The notes beneath the pieces were generated by a model, which was given only the letters and a program-made list of their open reading frames with translations, searched no databases and was not told where the DNA came from. From Verrucomicrobiales bacterium (GTDB lineage Bacteria; Verrucomicrobiota; Verrucomicrobiia; Verrucomicrobiales; SLCJ01): DNA of 37,732 nucleotides. The stretch covers positions 1-37,732 of the forward strand of contig JAGXGH010000141.1 of NCBI GenBank assembly GCA_024636835.1. Reading direction: 5' to 3'. Below are positions 26,184 to 34,071 of this stretch, piece by piece (the stretch's first letter is position 1; every line of letters starts with the position of its first letter). Made by a program: the position numbers and the translations under genes.

Positions 26184-27098
26184 TCAGCGATCGAACTGCT
26201 TTCGCAACTCCTCATGTTGTGATGAAAATTTATCTAGGTTAGCTTCTTTGAGGCGCTGGAGGTTGGAAAGTTTCCAGCGGATCGCGGGCATTTCCTTGAG
26301 GTGAGGACAGGACATTAACGACCAATCGGGGTCGCATTGCAAAAGCCCAACGAGGAAGTCGCGGTGGTTTTCTGTTAGCGCGGATGGAAGTTCCTCGAAC
26401 AACTTGGAGCGCACCTGCTGAAGTTGCTCGACCGACACAGTCTCCTGAGTCATGCCGACAAACTCGTTAATGTAGGCTGAAGTTAAATCGATTTGGTTGG
26501 CAAAAAGCACTTCGTGAACCGGGCGATTATGACCCGCTAGATAAGATACAAAGCACTCTACGATTCCTGAGGTGATGCCTCCCTGTTCATACATACCGAG
26601 CACATCGAAGAGATCACGCGGATGTTGTCTGTCCATTGCCGCTAGAAGCTTGCTGCCGTAAATTTCCTCAGGCTGCAGCAGAGGTAATTCAATGTCAGTG
26701 AAAAACATGTCCTGAACCTTTTGGGAGAGCTGTCGTAAAGCCACAGGCAGCACCGATCCACGGAAGACATGGTTAGCCTCGATTTTGATACGGACTTGTT
26801 TGTATTCGACAAACAGCTTCGTTTCTTCAGCGCTCGTGCCCCTCCGGCACTTCATGCCGCGTGACTCAAGCTGGTCGGCTACGATATACAGTGTGGCGTT
26901 AATTTGCTCAAGCGCCTCCTCACGTGCGCTCATGTGATTGACGTACACGAGGTCGAGATCCACTGACAGGCGTGGCATATCATGAAGGAATAGGTTGATC
27001 GCCGTGCCGCCCTTGAGCGCGAACACACCCCTATGAAAGACCTCAGGCGCAATATCCAGAAGTAGCCTTACGGTGTCGATATAGGCGCTCTTCATCAT
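26184..27098 (-). CDS. abiEii: AbiEii/AbiGii-type nucleotidyltransferase toxin
   Basis: A 304-aa toxin of the AbiE type IV-like toxin-antitoxin/abortive infection family (DUF1814 nucleotidyltransferase). Seen motifs: LKGGTAINLF (about 28-37) followed by RLSVDLDLVY with the DxD metal site (about 42-51), a charged segment VRIKIEANH, and the downstream motif EEIYGSKLLAAMDRQHPRDLFDVLG. These match the NTase motifs of AbiEii. It overlaps the antitoxin gene by four bases (ATGA), which is the classical arrangement. Family members modify tRNA or GTP in the cytoplasm; the target here is not known. Confidence 0.87.
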   Translation of the reverse strand: MMKSAYIDTVRLLLDIAPEVFHRGVFALKGGTAINLFLHDMPRLSVDLDLVYVNHMSAREEALEQINATLYIVADQLESRGMKCRRGTSAEETKLFVEYKQVRIKIEANHVFRGSVLPVALRQLSQKVQDMFFTDIELPLLQPEEIYGSKLLAAMDRQHPRDLFDVLGMYEQGGITSGIVECFVSYLAGHNRPVHEVLFANQIDLTSAYINEFVGMTQETVSVEQLQQVRSKLFEELPSALTENHRDFLVGLLQCDPDWSLMSCPHLKEMPAIRWKLSNLQRLKEANLDKFSSQHEELRKQFDR

Positions 27099-27826
27099 GG
27101 CTTGAGAATGAGTGTGCTTCCATCCTTGAGACGTGTGACCCAGCGGCCGCTGCCCATTTTCCCTTTGGCCGCATCACGAGCCTGAGTCGCCCATGGTAGT
27201 CCAAGTTCCTCTGCCCAAATAACACAAAGTCTTACCGCTTTCACCATACGACAAGCCTCCAGCAAGCGGCAGAGGGTCTTCGTGCGGAGTTGGCGAACAC
27301 CTTCCATGATTTGTCGTGCCTCATCAACCTCCTGATGCACCCCGACTTCGCTGAGCATCTCCAACAACGCTCGCTCGGGTTCAGAAACCTGTGGCCCATC
27401 CGGATTCTGCGGTAGCGGCGACATTGCATAACCCGATGGCAGTTCATCATCAAATAGCTGGGATGCACTGTAGCGAGCGGAAAAGTGATCCTCGAACCAT
27501 CTTGGCAGTCCGTTTGGCCGCGATCCCCAAAGTATCATGGTCTCGCCGTAAGCCAGGTTGTGACGAAACCCGCGCCAATACAGTGCGGTTTTGGCGGCTA
27601 CATGGATCCCCGGGTTCTTTCGCTCCAGAAAGCACAGAGTGGGTTCTTGCTTGAGCGAATCGCCGGGGAACATGAACACGCCTCGGCTGAGCTTATCGAG
27701 CCAACCCGATTTCACATAGCGATGGGCAAGCGCTGCCGAGATGCCAAGGTTCTGCAAACTCGCAGTGCCAAATGGGCCACCACGTGGAATTTCGTTTTGA
27801 AGCCTCTTGATTTGATTGTTTGCCAT
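27095..27826 (-). CDS. abiEi: AbiEi-family antitoxin / transcriptional autoregulator
   Basis: A 243-aa protein with an N-terminal winged-helix region (about residues 10-60: PFGTASLQNLGISAALAHRYVKSGWLDKLSRGVFM) and a C-terminal antitoxin domain. This is the plan of AbiEi proteins, which repress the operon and neutralise the toxin. It is translated first and overlaps the toxin gene (ATGA). Upstream, on the minus strand, AT-rich sequence with TATAAG and a near-palindromic TCTAGATAGATC just before the ATG could be promoter and operator. Confidence 0.82.
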   Translation of the reverse strand: MANNQIKRLQNEIPRGGPFGTASLQNLGISAALAHRYVKSGWLDKLSRGVFMFPGDSLKQEPTLCFLERKNPGIHVAAKTALYWRGFRHNLAYGETMILWGSRPNGLPRWFEDHFSARYSASQLFDDELPSGYAMSPLPQNPDGPQVSEPERALLEMLSEVGVHQEVDEARQIMEGVRQLRTKTLCRLLEACRMVKAVRLCVIWAEELGLPWATQARDAAKGKMGSGRWVTRLKDGSTLILKP

Positions 27827-28012
27827 AGATCTATCTAGAGTCGACTTATAACTATTAATCGAAACAGCCTCAAGCTAAATGTTTAGATTTACTCCATGAA
27901 ATAAACCATGAGTTGATTTTCTAAGAACAATTCAAGCATGCCGATACAATCCACTGCCAATCGAATTGAGGAAAATCCTCCCATCAGTGCTCAGGGAAAC
28001 AGTGTGAGGACA
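27827..28012. other. AbiE promoter region with one of two AAGCTAAAT-type motifs
   Basis: No gene is seen. The stretch includes the likely antitoxin promoter next to 27827 and a 19-base motif AAGCTAAATGTTTAGATTT at 27872-27890. That motif recurs with one mismatch at 28254-28272. Its core CTAAAT/TTTAG is nearly self-complementary. Confidence 0.4.
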
Positions 28013-28127
28013 GAGCGCGGGACAATTCTGCGCCACATTATTCGATGACAGAAAAAACCTAGCCATTCATGATCAACGAGTTGCAATGATTTTTGACTAC
28101 ATGATGCCTGACATCAATGTCTGACAT
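28013..28127 (+). repeat. Direct repeat flanking the AbiE module, right copy
   Basis: The partner of the repeat at 26013-26126, same orientation, with a few substitutions and an approximately 8-base gap near the end. Its right end runs into a tandem 13-bp repeat TGACATCAATGTC (28109-28121 and 28122-28134), each unit of which can fold on itself (GACAT/ATGTC). Confidence 0.75.
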
Positions 28128-28134
28128 CAATGTC

Positions 28135-28311
28135 TACGGAAAAACAGCAATTGCTTAAATGCGAGGACTGACCCTTTGCCCTAAAGAAACACTTAACGCC
28201 CCCCTAGCCCATTATTTCACTGGGGGCGGCACTACTGTTACATCATACAGCCAAAGCTAAATCTTTAGATTTTTCGTTTGACCCGTTTTTAGCCTCTGCC
28301 GGACAGACCAC
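28135..28311. other. Intergenic stretch with repeat fragments
   Basis: No gene is seen. It includes AGGACTGACCC at 28164-28174, the inverse of the core of the tandem array at 37263-37362, and the second AAGCTAAAT-type motif at 28254-28272. It also holds a C4/G4 inverted repeat around 28201-28225. Confidence 0.35.
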
Positions 28312-28346
28312 AAAAAACCGCCGCATGAAAACATACGGCGGTTTTG
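28312..28346 (-). terminator. Rho-independent terminator of the first PEP-CTERM gene
   Basis: On the minus strand, a 10-bp stem (AAAACCGCCG with CGGCGGTTTT) and a 12-base loop are followed by six T. It starts about 23 bases after the stop codon. Confidence 0.85.
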
Positions 28347-28368
28347 AAAATATCTTAGATTGTAAAGA

Positions 28369-29034
28369 CTAGCTTCGACGACGACGCAGTAGCAAAGCGA
28401 GGCCGGAGAGGCCAATCAGGCCGCACGCAGAGGGTTCGGGAATCGGAGAAATGGTGAAACTCGTCATTCCCGTACCACCGAAACCACTCTCATGGTTGAT
28501 CAGGATTGGTGTGCCCGCGGCGATGCTGGAGACACCTGCGCTGGCAAAGTCAAATGTTTCTGAAGCAGCACTTCCATTTAACGTGAAAATGCCGGTACTG
28601 CCAACAAAATCCCAGTTCGAACCTGTGGCATCGGCATCGCCCACCCAAGCGGAGGATGAGATGGACATTACGTTACTGACATCAAAACCTATGAAATCTA
28701 AAGCGTCGAAATCAATATCTTGATCGAATGAAAAAAGCCATTGCTGGTTTACTGTGCCAAAGGCTGCGCCAATGACGCCCAACGAGTTGGCATTCATACC
28801 TAAGGCGAAGCCGCCGCTGCCCTCTCTATTCACCTCAAGCGTGGTTAATGTAATGGTTCCCCCTCCATCCTCGGCGCTCAAAGTCAAATCGGTAGTTGTG
28901 AGAGGATCAGTTTCTGCTGCGCCATCAAGTGCTGCTGCATTTCCGGAGTCGTTTGTCACGAAAACCGTCGCTGCATTGGCTGTGATAAAAGAAGTGCTGA
29001 GTATGAGAGTGGGTATGAGGATTGTTTTTTTCAT
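28369..29034 (-). CDS. PEP-CTERM sorting domain protein 1
   Basis: A 221-aa exported protein. The signal peptide is MKKTILIPTLILSTSFITANA. A beta-rich, Gly/Asp/Ser-rich body follows, then a C-terminal sorting signal: PIPEPSACGLIGLSGLALLLRRRRS (PEP motif, hydrophobic helix, Arg tail). Exosortase systems recognise such tails for surface export, often linked to exopolysaccharide; no exosortase is in the window. The frame is open to 29172, but ATG 29034 begins the signal peptide. A 23-bp element at 29174-29196 lies 139 bases upstream in the same orientation as two other PEP-CTERM genes here, so this gene is probably co-regulated with them. Confidence 0.85.
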   Translation of the reverse strand: MKKTILIPTLILSTSFITANAATVFVTNDSGNAAALDGAAETDPLTTTDLTLSAEDGGGTITLTTLEVNREGSGGFALGMNANSLGVIGAAFGTVNQQWLFSFDQDIDFDALDFIGFDVSNVMSISSSAWVGDADATGSNWDFVGSTGIFTLNGSAASETFDFASAGVSSIAAGTPILINHESGFGGTGMTSFTISPIPEPSACGLIGLSGLALLLRRRRS

Positions 29035-29173
29035 AGTAGCTTTTGCTGTTAGCGGTTTTTGTTTTTTGGCGGCCCTGTTCGCTGGCGGTGAGGGTGAGGG
29101 TTGAGTGGACACTTGGTTGTTTAAATTAGATAATCGAAGGGTTTGAGAATCACAAAACTTCTTGCCTGTCACA

Positions 29174-29196
29174 ACTGCTGCACTTTTGGTGTAGTT
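29174..29196 (-). promoter_or_regulatory. Regulon element site A (upstream of PEP-CTERM gene 1)
   Basis: On the minus strand it reads AACTACACC, then AAAAGTGCAGCAGT. It is one of six 23-bp matches to the consensus AACTAYACC + TRAAAT + GCACCAGT. An A-rich box (CAAGAAGTTT) and a GATTCT hexamer (29151-29146) follow at positions similar to the other copies. Confidence 0.75.
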
Positions 29197-29374
29197 TTCG
29201 GGATAAGGGTATACTTACTGGCGGCGCGACCGAATACCCATCAACGGAACTCTCTGGTAGAAAGCCCAGTAGCGGCAGGCAAGCACTCCGGAACGAATCT
29301 CCTGCCCCCCCCTCCAACCCCGAGCCTCATGGCGCTTTCCGCCGGCCCCTGAAAAAGGGATTTCCTAGCAGTAA

Positions 29375-29515
29375 CCCAAGCTGTTTAAAATCCTGATGCT
29401 GGGTGTCTTCCTTTCCTTCTTCCAGCAGTGGTGTGGATTGAACGCGATCTTCTACTACCCCGCGGACATCTTCAAAGCCGCCGGATACAACCTGAAGGCA
29501 ATGATGCTGAATATC
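29375..29515 (+). pseudogene. Fragment of an MFS sugar porter
   Basis: The plus frame encodes PKLFKILMLGVFLSFFQQW followed by CGLNAIFYYPADIFKAAGYN and LKAMMLNI. This matches the membrane segment of sugar:H+ symporters (XylE/GLUT family) that contains FQQ and N-IFYY. Nothing of the family is found before or after. At about 29510-29516 the similarity stops and a different gene relic begins on the other strand. Confidence 0.7.
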
Positions 29516-29665
29516 ACTCACCACGCATCCGATGTCGATGGTGTTGGTCAGGAACTCCGACCCGGCGGCTTTGGCATCGTCTTGATGCTGATCGGCAAGA
29601 GCGAGTGTTGGCATGACCGCGGTGGCAGTGAAGATCTGAAATAGGCGTTTGATTGTCATAGCCAC
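29510..29665 (-). pseudogene. 5' fragment of a secreted VOC (glyoxalase-like) protein
   Basis: On the minus strand the frame starts with a signal peptide (MTIKRLFQIFTATAVMPTLALA). It then reads FLTNTIDIGCVVSDI, the first strand of a VOC-fold domain as found in exported glyoxalase-like proteins of this phylum. The homology ends abruptly at the sugar-porter fragment; the remaining open frame to 29327 is that fragment read backwards. The original gene has been cut. Confidence 0.55.
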
Positions 29666-29701
29666 CCTAGCAGGCTAAACCGTGAATGCACTTCAAACCC
29701 A

Positions 29702-30760
29702 TCACTCAACCGGTTGAATCGCGTCGGCTCCCACAAAACGCGCCCGAATCAACTTTTGCCGGCGACCGACCTTTCCGGACGCCAGTTCTTCGACCCATTT
29801 GACTACCCGGCGGACGGCCTCTTCCGATTTCCATCTGAAGTGGGGGATGGGCGGATCGCACCACTCATAGTGTTGGTGGTAGTCGGTGCTGATCAGAGTG
29901 ACATTTCTGAGGTCGCGGCCGCGGTGACGGGCCAAATAGTTTTCTACAGCGAGTAGCTGTGCGTTGTGCGACATGAAAATCGCCGTGGGGGGTGTGACGT
30001 CAAAAAAACTGTCCAGGCATCGTCTCAAGCCCGCGGGCGTTTCTTCCCAGTCGGGTAGGTTGTAACTGCCGGTTTCAATGCCTCGTGTCTGGAGTTCCTC
30101 CAGAAAGGTCTGTTCCACCAGACCTAAGCCGGGCTTTCGCCGTTCTTCCCGCGTCAGCAGAACGATTCTCCGGTGTCCCCGGTCGAAAAGGTTTTTGAGC
30201 GACTCACGGAGAGCTGGCAACACGTCCGGTCCGGTGCCCGCGATGGGCAGGTTGGTCATGGTGCCGAACAAGGCAAAAGTCGGAATCTCCTCTTGCGCGA
30301 ACCACTCCAGGACCGGTCGCGGCGCGGACTCGACGATCCAGGCTTTGCCCGGGTTGGCCCGCACCATTCTGGCCACGCGCTGCGGATCCCGTTTGAGGTC
30401 CAATAATGTCTTTGTGACAACGTTGAGCCGATGCCCGGCGTCTGCAAGCGCACGACGCAACTCCAGCACATAGAGATTGTAGGCCTCGTCCCGTTCGTAA
30501 AGCAGCATTTCCACCTGCAGGGCGGCTTTGGCCCCGCCCTTGGTCTTCTTCACAATCCGCCGACGCTTGCCGGCTCCCTGCGGTTGCAGATGACCTTTTT
30601 TCTCCAAGATCGACAGGGCCCGGTCCACGGTTCTTGCATTGACCCCGAGTTCGTCCGCTAGTCGCTTGCGCCCCGGCATCAGCCCCGTCCAGCGCTCCTG
30701 ATCAATTTCTTCGATTAAATGGGCGGCGACCTGTTCGGGCATGGAGGTAGTTTTAATCAT
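29702..30760 (-). CDS. GntR-HTH / LacI-type sensor transcriptional regulator
   Basis: A 352-aa DNA-binding regulator. A GntR-like winged helix occupies about residues 1-75 (AAHLIEEIDQERWTG, then RKRLADELGVNARTVDRALS). A basic linker leads to a LacI/periplasmic-binding-like sensor (about 80-345: HRLNVVTKTLLDLKRDPQRVARMV, PTFALFG, RGHRRIVLLTRE, PPTAIFMSHNAQLLAVENYL, RNVTLISTDYH). Such hybrids usually sense sugars. It is divergent from a sulfatase. A 23-bp element (site B) starts 6 bases before its ATG, suggesting autoregulation. A decayed copy with the same element at the same spacing lies at about 35705-36026. GC-rich codon use differs from the PEP-CTERM genes nearby. Confidence 0.88.
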   Translation of the reverse strand: MIKTTSMPEQVAAHLIEEIDQERWTGLMPGRKRLADELGVNARTVDRALSILEKKGHLQPQGAGKRRRIVKKTKGGAKAALQVEMLLYERDEAYNLYVLELRRALADAGHRLNVVTKTLLDLKRDPQRVARMVRANPGKAWIVESAPRPVLEWFAQEEIPTFALFGTMTNLPIAGTGPDVLPALRESLKNLFDRGHRRIVLLTREERRKPGLGLVEQTFLEELQTRGIETGSYNLPDWEETPAGLRRCLDSFFDVTPPTAIFMSHNAQLLAVENYLARHRGRDLRNVTLISTDYHQHYEWCDPPIPHFRWKSEEAVRRVVKWVEELASGKVGRRQKLIRARFVGADAIQPVE

Positions 30761-30766
30761 CCTATT

Positions 30767-30789
30767 AACTACACCGGAAATGCATCAGT
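30767..30789 (+). promoter_or_regulatory. Regulon element site B (regulator/sulfatase intergenic region)
   Basis: It reads AACTACACC, then GGAAATGCATCAGT. The element lies 6 bases upstream of the regulator's ATG on the opposite strand and points toward the sulfatase. The A-rich box AAAAAGTT follows 10 bases later. Placed this close to the regulator start, it could block or modulate the regulator's own expression. Confidence 0.75.
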
Positions 30790-31032
30790 TGTGGCGAGCA
30801 AAAAGTTATTTAGCCTATCCCTTTTTAATGCAGCTGCCCCTTACAAAATGCCCCGACGCCTCTCAGTGAACACGTCGCCTCGACCACAAAGATAATGACG
30901 TGACCCGTTTTGACCTTCCATCGTTCTTACGAGCCGATGCTACAGCGCAGCCTTGAAGTAATGCCGTGCAAGCCACGAAGATGAAATAAAAATTATGTTG
31001 GCGGTGCTTACTGGTCGATACATGCTGACTGT

Positions 31033-32613
31033 ATGTTGAGAGAAATGCGGTTCTTTATTCTTCTCGGGTGCAGCATGCTTTGTGGTTCCGTCTACGGGGC
31101 GATGGCGTCCGACCGGACAGTTACGGAGCAACCTAACATCCTTGTCGTCCTGAGTGACGATCAGTCCTGGCCGCATACGGGAGCGTATGGCACAGATTGG
31201 GTATCCACGCCCCACTTCGACGCCCTGGCCCGGGAAGGCGTTCTTTTCAACAATGCGTTTGTCTCGGCTCCTTCCTGCGCGCCGAGCCGGGCGGCGATAT
31301 TGGCGGGCCGGCATTTCTATCAGATGGAAGAAGGCGGCATTCACGGCGGATTTATTCCGGCAAAGTTTCCACTATACACTCACTTGCTGGAGGAAGCGGG
31401 CTACCGCGTCGGCTACACCGGTAAATCCTGCGGCCCGTTTTGGACCAACACGAAAGTCGGTCAGAAAAGGGATGCTTATGGCCGGAAGTTTAACAAACAC
31501 CGGGTTTCCAGAAGCGGAAACGACATTCACTCCTGGAACAATATCGATTATCTGGCCAACTTTCGAGAGTTTCTGGAGCAGCAACCGGATCGCCCGTTCC
31601 ACTTCACCTTCAGTTCCTGGGAGCCCCACCGGCCCTATCAAAAAGGTGCCGCCGTGGCGCACGGAAAGGACCCCGCAAGTCTGGAGGTTCCAGCTTCCAT
31701 GCCGGATACCCCGGTGGTGCGTAATGACCTGGCCGAATACGCCTATGAGATCGACGAGCTGGATCGGGACCTGGGCCGGTTTATCGAACTCCTGAAAGAA
31801 CGCGGTTTATACAAAAATACGATTATCGTCGTCACCTCGGACAACGGCATGCCCTTCCCCAACGCCAAGATGCATTGCTATGAATACGGCACGCATGTGC
31901 CCTTTGTCGTCTCTTGGCCGGCGGCGATCGAGCCTTCGGCTCCCGCCGACGCACTCGTCTCAGTGCCGGAAATCGCCGCCTTCTTTCTTGAAGCGGCCGG
32001 CTGCGAGGTGCCGCCATCCATGATGGAAACAACGCTGCCGAACATTTTACAGCTCAACGATTTCAAACAACATCGGGTCAATAATTCCGTCGTCTGGGGA
32101 AAGGAGAAACACAATCCCGCCCGGGAAAATAACCGTAGTTATCCGATTCGCGCCATCCGCACGGCGGAATTTCTTTTGATCAAGAGCTACGAGCCAGAAC
32201 GTTGGCCTGCCGGTCCGCCGCCCTACTACAAGGACTTCATGTGGCGGGATACGGCCCTGGCCATGGCTCACATTCTCGAGCATCAGGATGAGCCGAATAT
32301 TCAACCCTTCTTCGACCGCTATACCCGCAAGCGCCCCCGCCTGGAACTGTTTGATATTCGTGAGGATGTGGCCTGCCTGGAAAACTTGGCGGATCAAGAA
32401 AACTATCAGGAACTGATCGAACGCCTTGAAGCCAGGTTGGACGCAAAACTGATTGCCGATGGTGACCCGCGCGCACTCGGCAACGGAGAGTTCTTCGAAT
32501 CCACCCCATCGCTATTTTCAAGTCCCAAGGATCCCACGACCGGAGAGCCGATTTTTGAGAACTTTCCGACTCCACGGAAACCGGTTCCCGGCTTAAGGAC
32601 CTTCGAGCATTAA
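31033..32613 (+). CDS. Exported type I sulfatase (Cys-type, sulfamidase-like)
   Basis: A 526-aa sulfatase of the alkaline phosphatase superfamily with an N-terminal signal sequence. The metal-binding NILVVLSDDQSW (Asp42, Asp43) precedes the CAPSRAAILAG motif (Cys82 to Arg86), where Cys is converted to formylglycine. VVTSDNGMPFPNAK (about 267-279) is the second metal-site segment. The GMPFPNAK form resembles N-sulfoglucosamine sulfohydrolase-like sulfatases (S1_8 type). It probably removes sulfate from a polysaccharide outside the cytoplasm. ATG 31048 is an alternative start with GAGAG just before it. No sulfatase-maturing enzyme is in the window. Confidence 0.92.
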   Translation: MLREMRFFILLGCSMLCGSVYGAMASDRTVTEQPNILVVLSDDQSWPHTGAYGTDWVSTPHFDALAREGVLFNNAFVSAPSCAPSRAAILAGRHFYQMEEGGIHGGFIPAKFPLYTHLLEEAGYRVGYTGKSCGPFWTNTKVGQKRDAYGRKFNKHRVSRSGNDIHSWNNIDYLANFREFLEQQPDRPFHFTFSSWEPHRPYQKGAAVAHGKDPASLEVPASMPDTPVVRNDLAEYAYEIDELDRDLGRFIELLKERGLYKNTIIVVTSDNGMPFPNAKMHCYEYGTHVPFVVSWPAAIEPSAPADALVSVPEIAAFFLEAAGCEVPPSMMETTLPNILQLNDFKQHRVNNSVVWGKEKHNPARENNRSYPIRAIRTAEFLLIKSYEPERWPAGPPPYYKDFMWRDTALAMAHILEHQDEPNIQPFFDRYTRKRPRLELFDIREDVACLENLADQENYQELIERLEARLDAKLIADGDPRALGNGEFFESTPSLFSSPKDPTTGEPIFENFPTPRKPVPGLRTFEH

Positions 32614-32975
32614 CAGTCCCAGAAGAATCACCCGGACTACGGCAACCGGTCACGCTTTCGGACTGAATCATCGTCCGACCGTACCAGTGCTCAAGGCACT
32701 TTACACTCAGCTATTCTTCACCGCTTAGCTAGGACAGCCCCTAAATTAAATTTACAGATGCGGCGCTTTTTTTGTATTTACGCTGAGCCTTGGGATGGTT
32801 CTTGCATCAAAACCCTCTGGATGGCACTCATATCAAAACTACCCCTAAAACGCACCAGTTACTGAAAACTAAAAAGATTCACTTCGCATGCAATCGTGCG
32901 AGGATAACTCCACTACGGACGTGTTTCATCCGAACTCATCCATCACCGAACCACCAACAACCCTCATCACATATT
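32614..32975. other. Intergenic region holding the PEP-CTERM 2 control region
   Basis: No gene is seen. The left part follows the sulfatase without a clear terminator. A T-run occurs at 32768-32774. Regulon element site C lies at 32837-32859, followed by AAAAAGATT, and the rest is the 5' leader of the PEP-CTERM gene. Confidence 0.5.
32837..32859 (+). promoter_or_regulatory. Regulon element site C (upstream of PEP-CTERM gene 2)
   Basis: It reads AACTACCCC, then TAAAACGCACCAGT. The A-rich box AAAAAGATTC follows 11 bases later. The site is 116 bases ahead of the start codon at 32976 and in the same orientation. Similarity to site D extends on both sides (ATCAAAA before, AAAAAGATT after). Confidence 0.75.
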
Positions 32976-33737
32976 ATGAAAAGCCACAAAACACTGACTA
33001 CTATCGTCGCTGCTGCGGGACTACTCATCTCTGGCGCGGCTAACGCGGCAATCTTGATCAACGAATATCCCAACTCAACCACTTCGAACATCGGAACAAC
33101 GGCTTCTAACGCTAGCGGCGGCGATGCGATTAACACGTTGATTACAAACTCTCGTTTTGCTCCTAACACGCTGAACGACCCTACGGATGGCGAGTTTGCC
33201 GATAATACCCAGGGGGGGTGGAGAGTAGGTTCTGGGCTTACGACCGCAGATCAGTGGATTCAGTGGGATCTGGGCTCAAGCTTCCAATTGGATACGATCC
33301 GGGGATGGAACTTTAATGATGATTTCCGTTTTGCATCTGGTATCCGCAGGGTCGATATCTTCTTTTCCAACGTTGCGTCACCCGGCGACCCGGAAATTGC
33401 TGGCGTGGGCAACGGCGACAACTGGACACACTGGACGGGTGGAGAGGTCATCCTGCCAGCAGCCCCAGGGGAACCTGCATATACTGGTTTCGATTTGGAA
33501 ACAACTGTAGGATCTACGCTCCCGACCGGAGAGTTTCGCTTTGTCCGTTTTGAAGTGAATTCCACTTTCGTCGGAGATGGGATAACACTTCCAACCAACG
33601 ATAGAGGAGTCAACGGTAGCAATGGTGGAGACCAAGCTAGTTTCGGACAAATCGAGTTTTACCAAGTTCCCGAGCCCAGCACAGCACTTCTCGGTGCCTT
33701 CGGCTTTCTGGCACTTCTGCGCCGCCGCCGTGCCTAA
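32976..33737 (+). CDS. PEP-CTERM sorting domain protein 2 (discoidin-like body)
   Basis: A 253-aa exported protein with a signal peptide (MKSHKTLTTIVAAAGLLISGAANA) and the C-terminal sorting signal VPEPSTALLGAFGFLALLRRRRA. The body contains ADQWIQWDLGSSFQLDTIRGWNF, then RRVDIFFSN and EFRFVRFEV, reminiscent of the F5/8 type C (discoidin) carbohydrate-binding fold. It may therefore bind glycans at the surface. The frame is open from 32790, but ATG 32976 begins the signal. It sits between the sulfatase and the PhoD-like gene, preceded by element site C and followed by a strong terminator. Confidence 0.87.
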   Translation: MKSHKTLTTIVAAAGLLISGAANAAILINEYPNSTTSNIGTTASNASGGDAINTLITNSRFAPNTLNDPTDGEFADNTQGGWRVGSGLTTADQWIQWDLGSSFQLDTIRGWNFNDDFRFASGIRRVDIFFSNVASPGDPEIAGVGNGDNWTHWTGGEVILPAAPGEPAYTGFDLETTVGSTLPTGEFRFVRFEVNSTFVGDGITLPTNDRGVNGSNGGDQASFGQIEFYQVPEPSTALLGAFGFLALLRRRRA

Positions 33738-33766
33738 CTTGCATTTGTTACTCTAGAATCTTAAAA

Positions 33767-33801
33767 GGTCGGCCTGCATCTTGATGTGGCCGGCTTTTTT
33801 T
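33767..33801 (+). terminator. Rho-independent terminator of PEP-CTERM gene 2
   Basis: A 7-bp stem (GTCGGCC with GGCCGGC, one G-T pair, 13-base loop) is followed by seven T, about 30 bases after the stop. Confidence 0.88.
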
Positions 33802-33865
33802 GTCGCCAGTAACTCTTTGTGCGTCCCTTTATTATAAGGTCGCAATCAGGTTTCCAGAATTTCCC

Positions 33866-33965
33866 TTGAGTCCGACCGCTCCTAAAGGGGGGAGATGGCC
33901 GGATCCACCATGATGGCGGTCTCGATTACAATGCGGAGGCGCTCAACGATCCTCTGCGACCGTGA
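33866..33965 (+). pseudogene. Possible C-terminal relic of an unknown protein
   Basis: A short frame ends GGDGRIHHDGGLDYNAEALN then DPLRP and a TGA at 33963-33965, only 11 bases before element site D. The composition looks like a genuine protein end rather than random sequence, but I recognise no family. It may be what is left of a gene once upstream of the phosphatase. Confidence 0.2.
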
Positions 33966-33976
33966 TTATGATCAAA

Positions 33977-33999
33977 AGCTATACCTGAAATGCACCAGT
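33977..33999 (+). promoter_or_regulatory. Regulon element site D (upstream of the PhoD-like gene)
   Basis: It reads AGCTATACC, then TGAAATGCACCAGT. AAAAAGATT and then GATACT (34021-34026, a possible -10 hexamer) follow. If that hexamer is used, the element is centred near -45, a position typical for an activator contacting RNA polymerase. The start codon is at 34072. Confidence 0.75.
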
Positions 34000-34071
34000 C
34001 ATGAGACGCAAAAAGATTGCGATACTCGAATCAATCCATTTTCGTGGCCTCCTTTAAACTCCACTCAAGTT

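Noticed and set aside
29327..29509. C-terminal part of the minus-strand frame that begins with the VOC signal peptide
   Set aside because: This half is the sugar-porter fragment read backwards; only the first 50 codons look genuine.
30940..31344. 134-codon minus-strand frame over the sulfatase start
   Set aside because: It overlaps the well-supported sulfatase and its intergenic region, and shows no domain.
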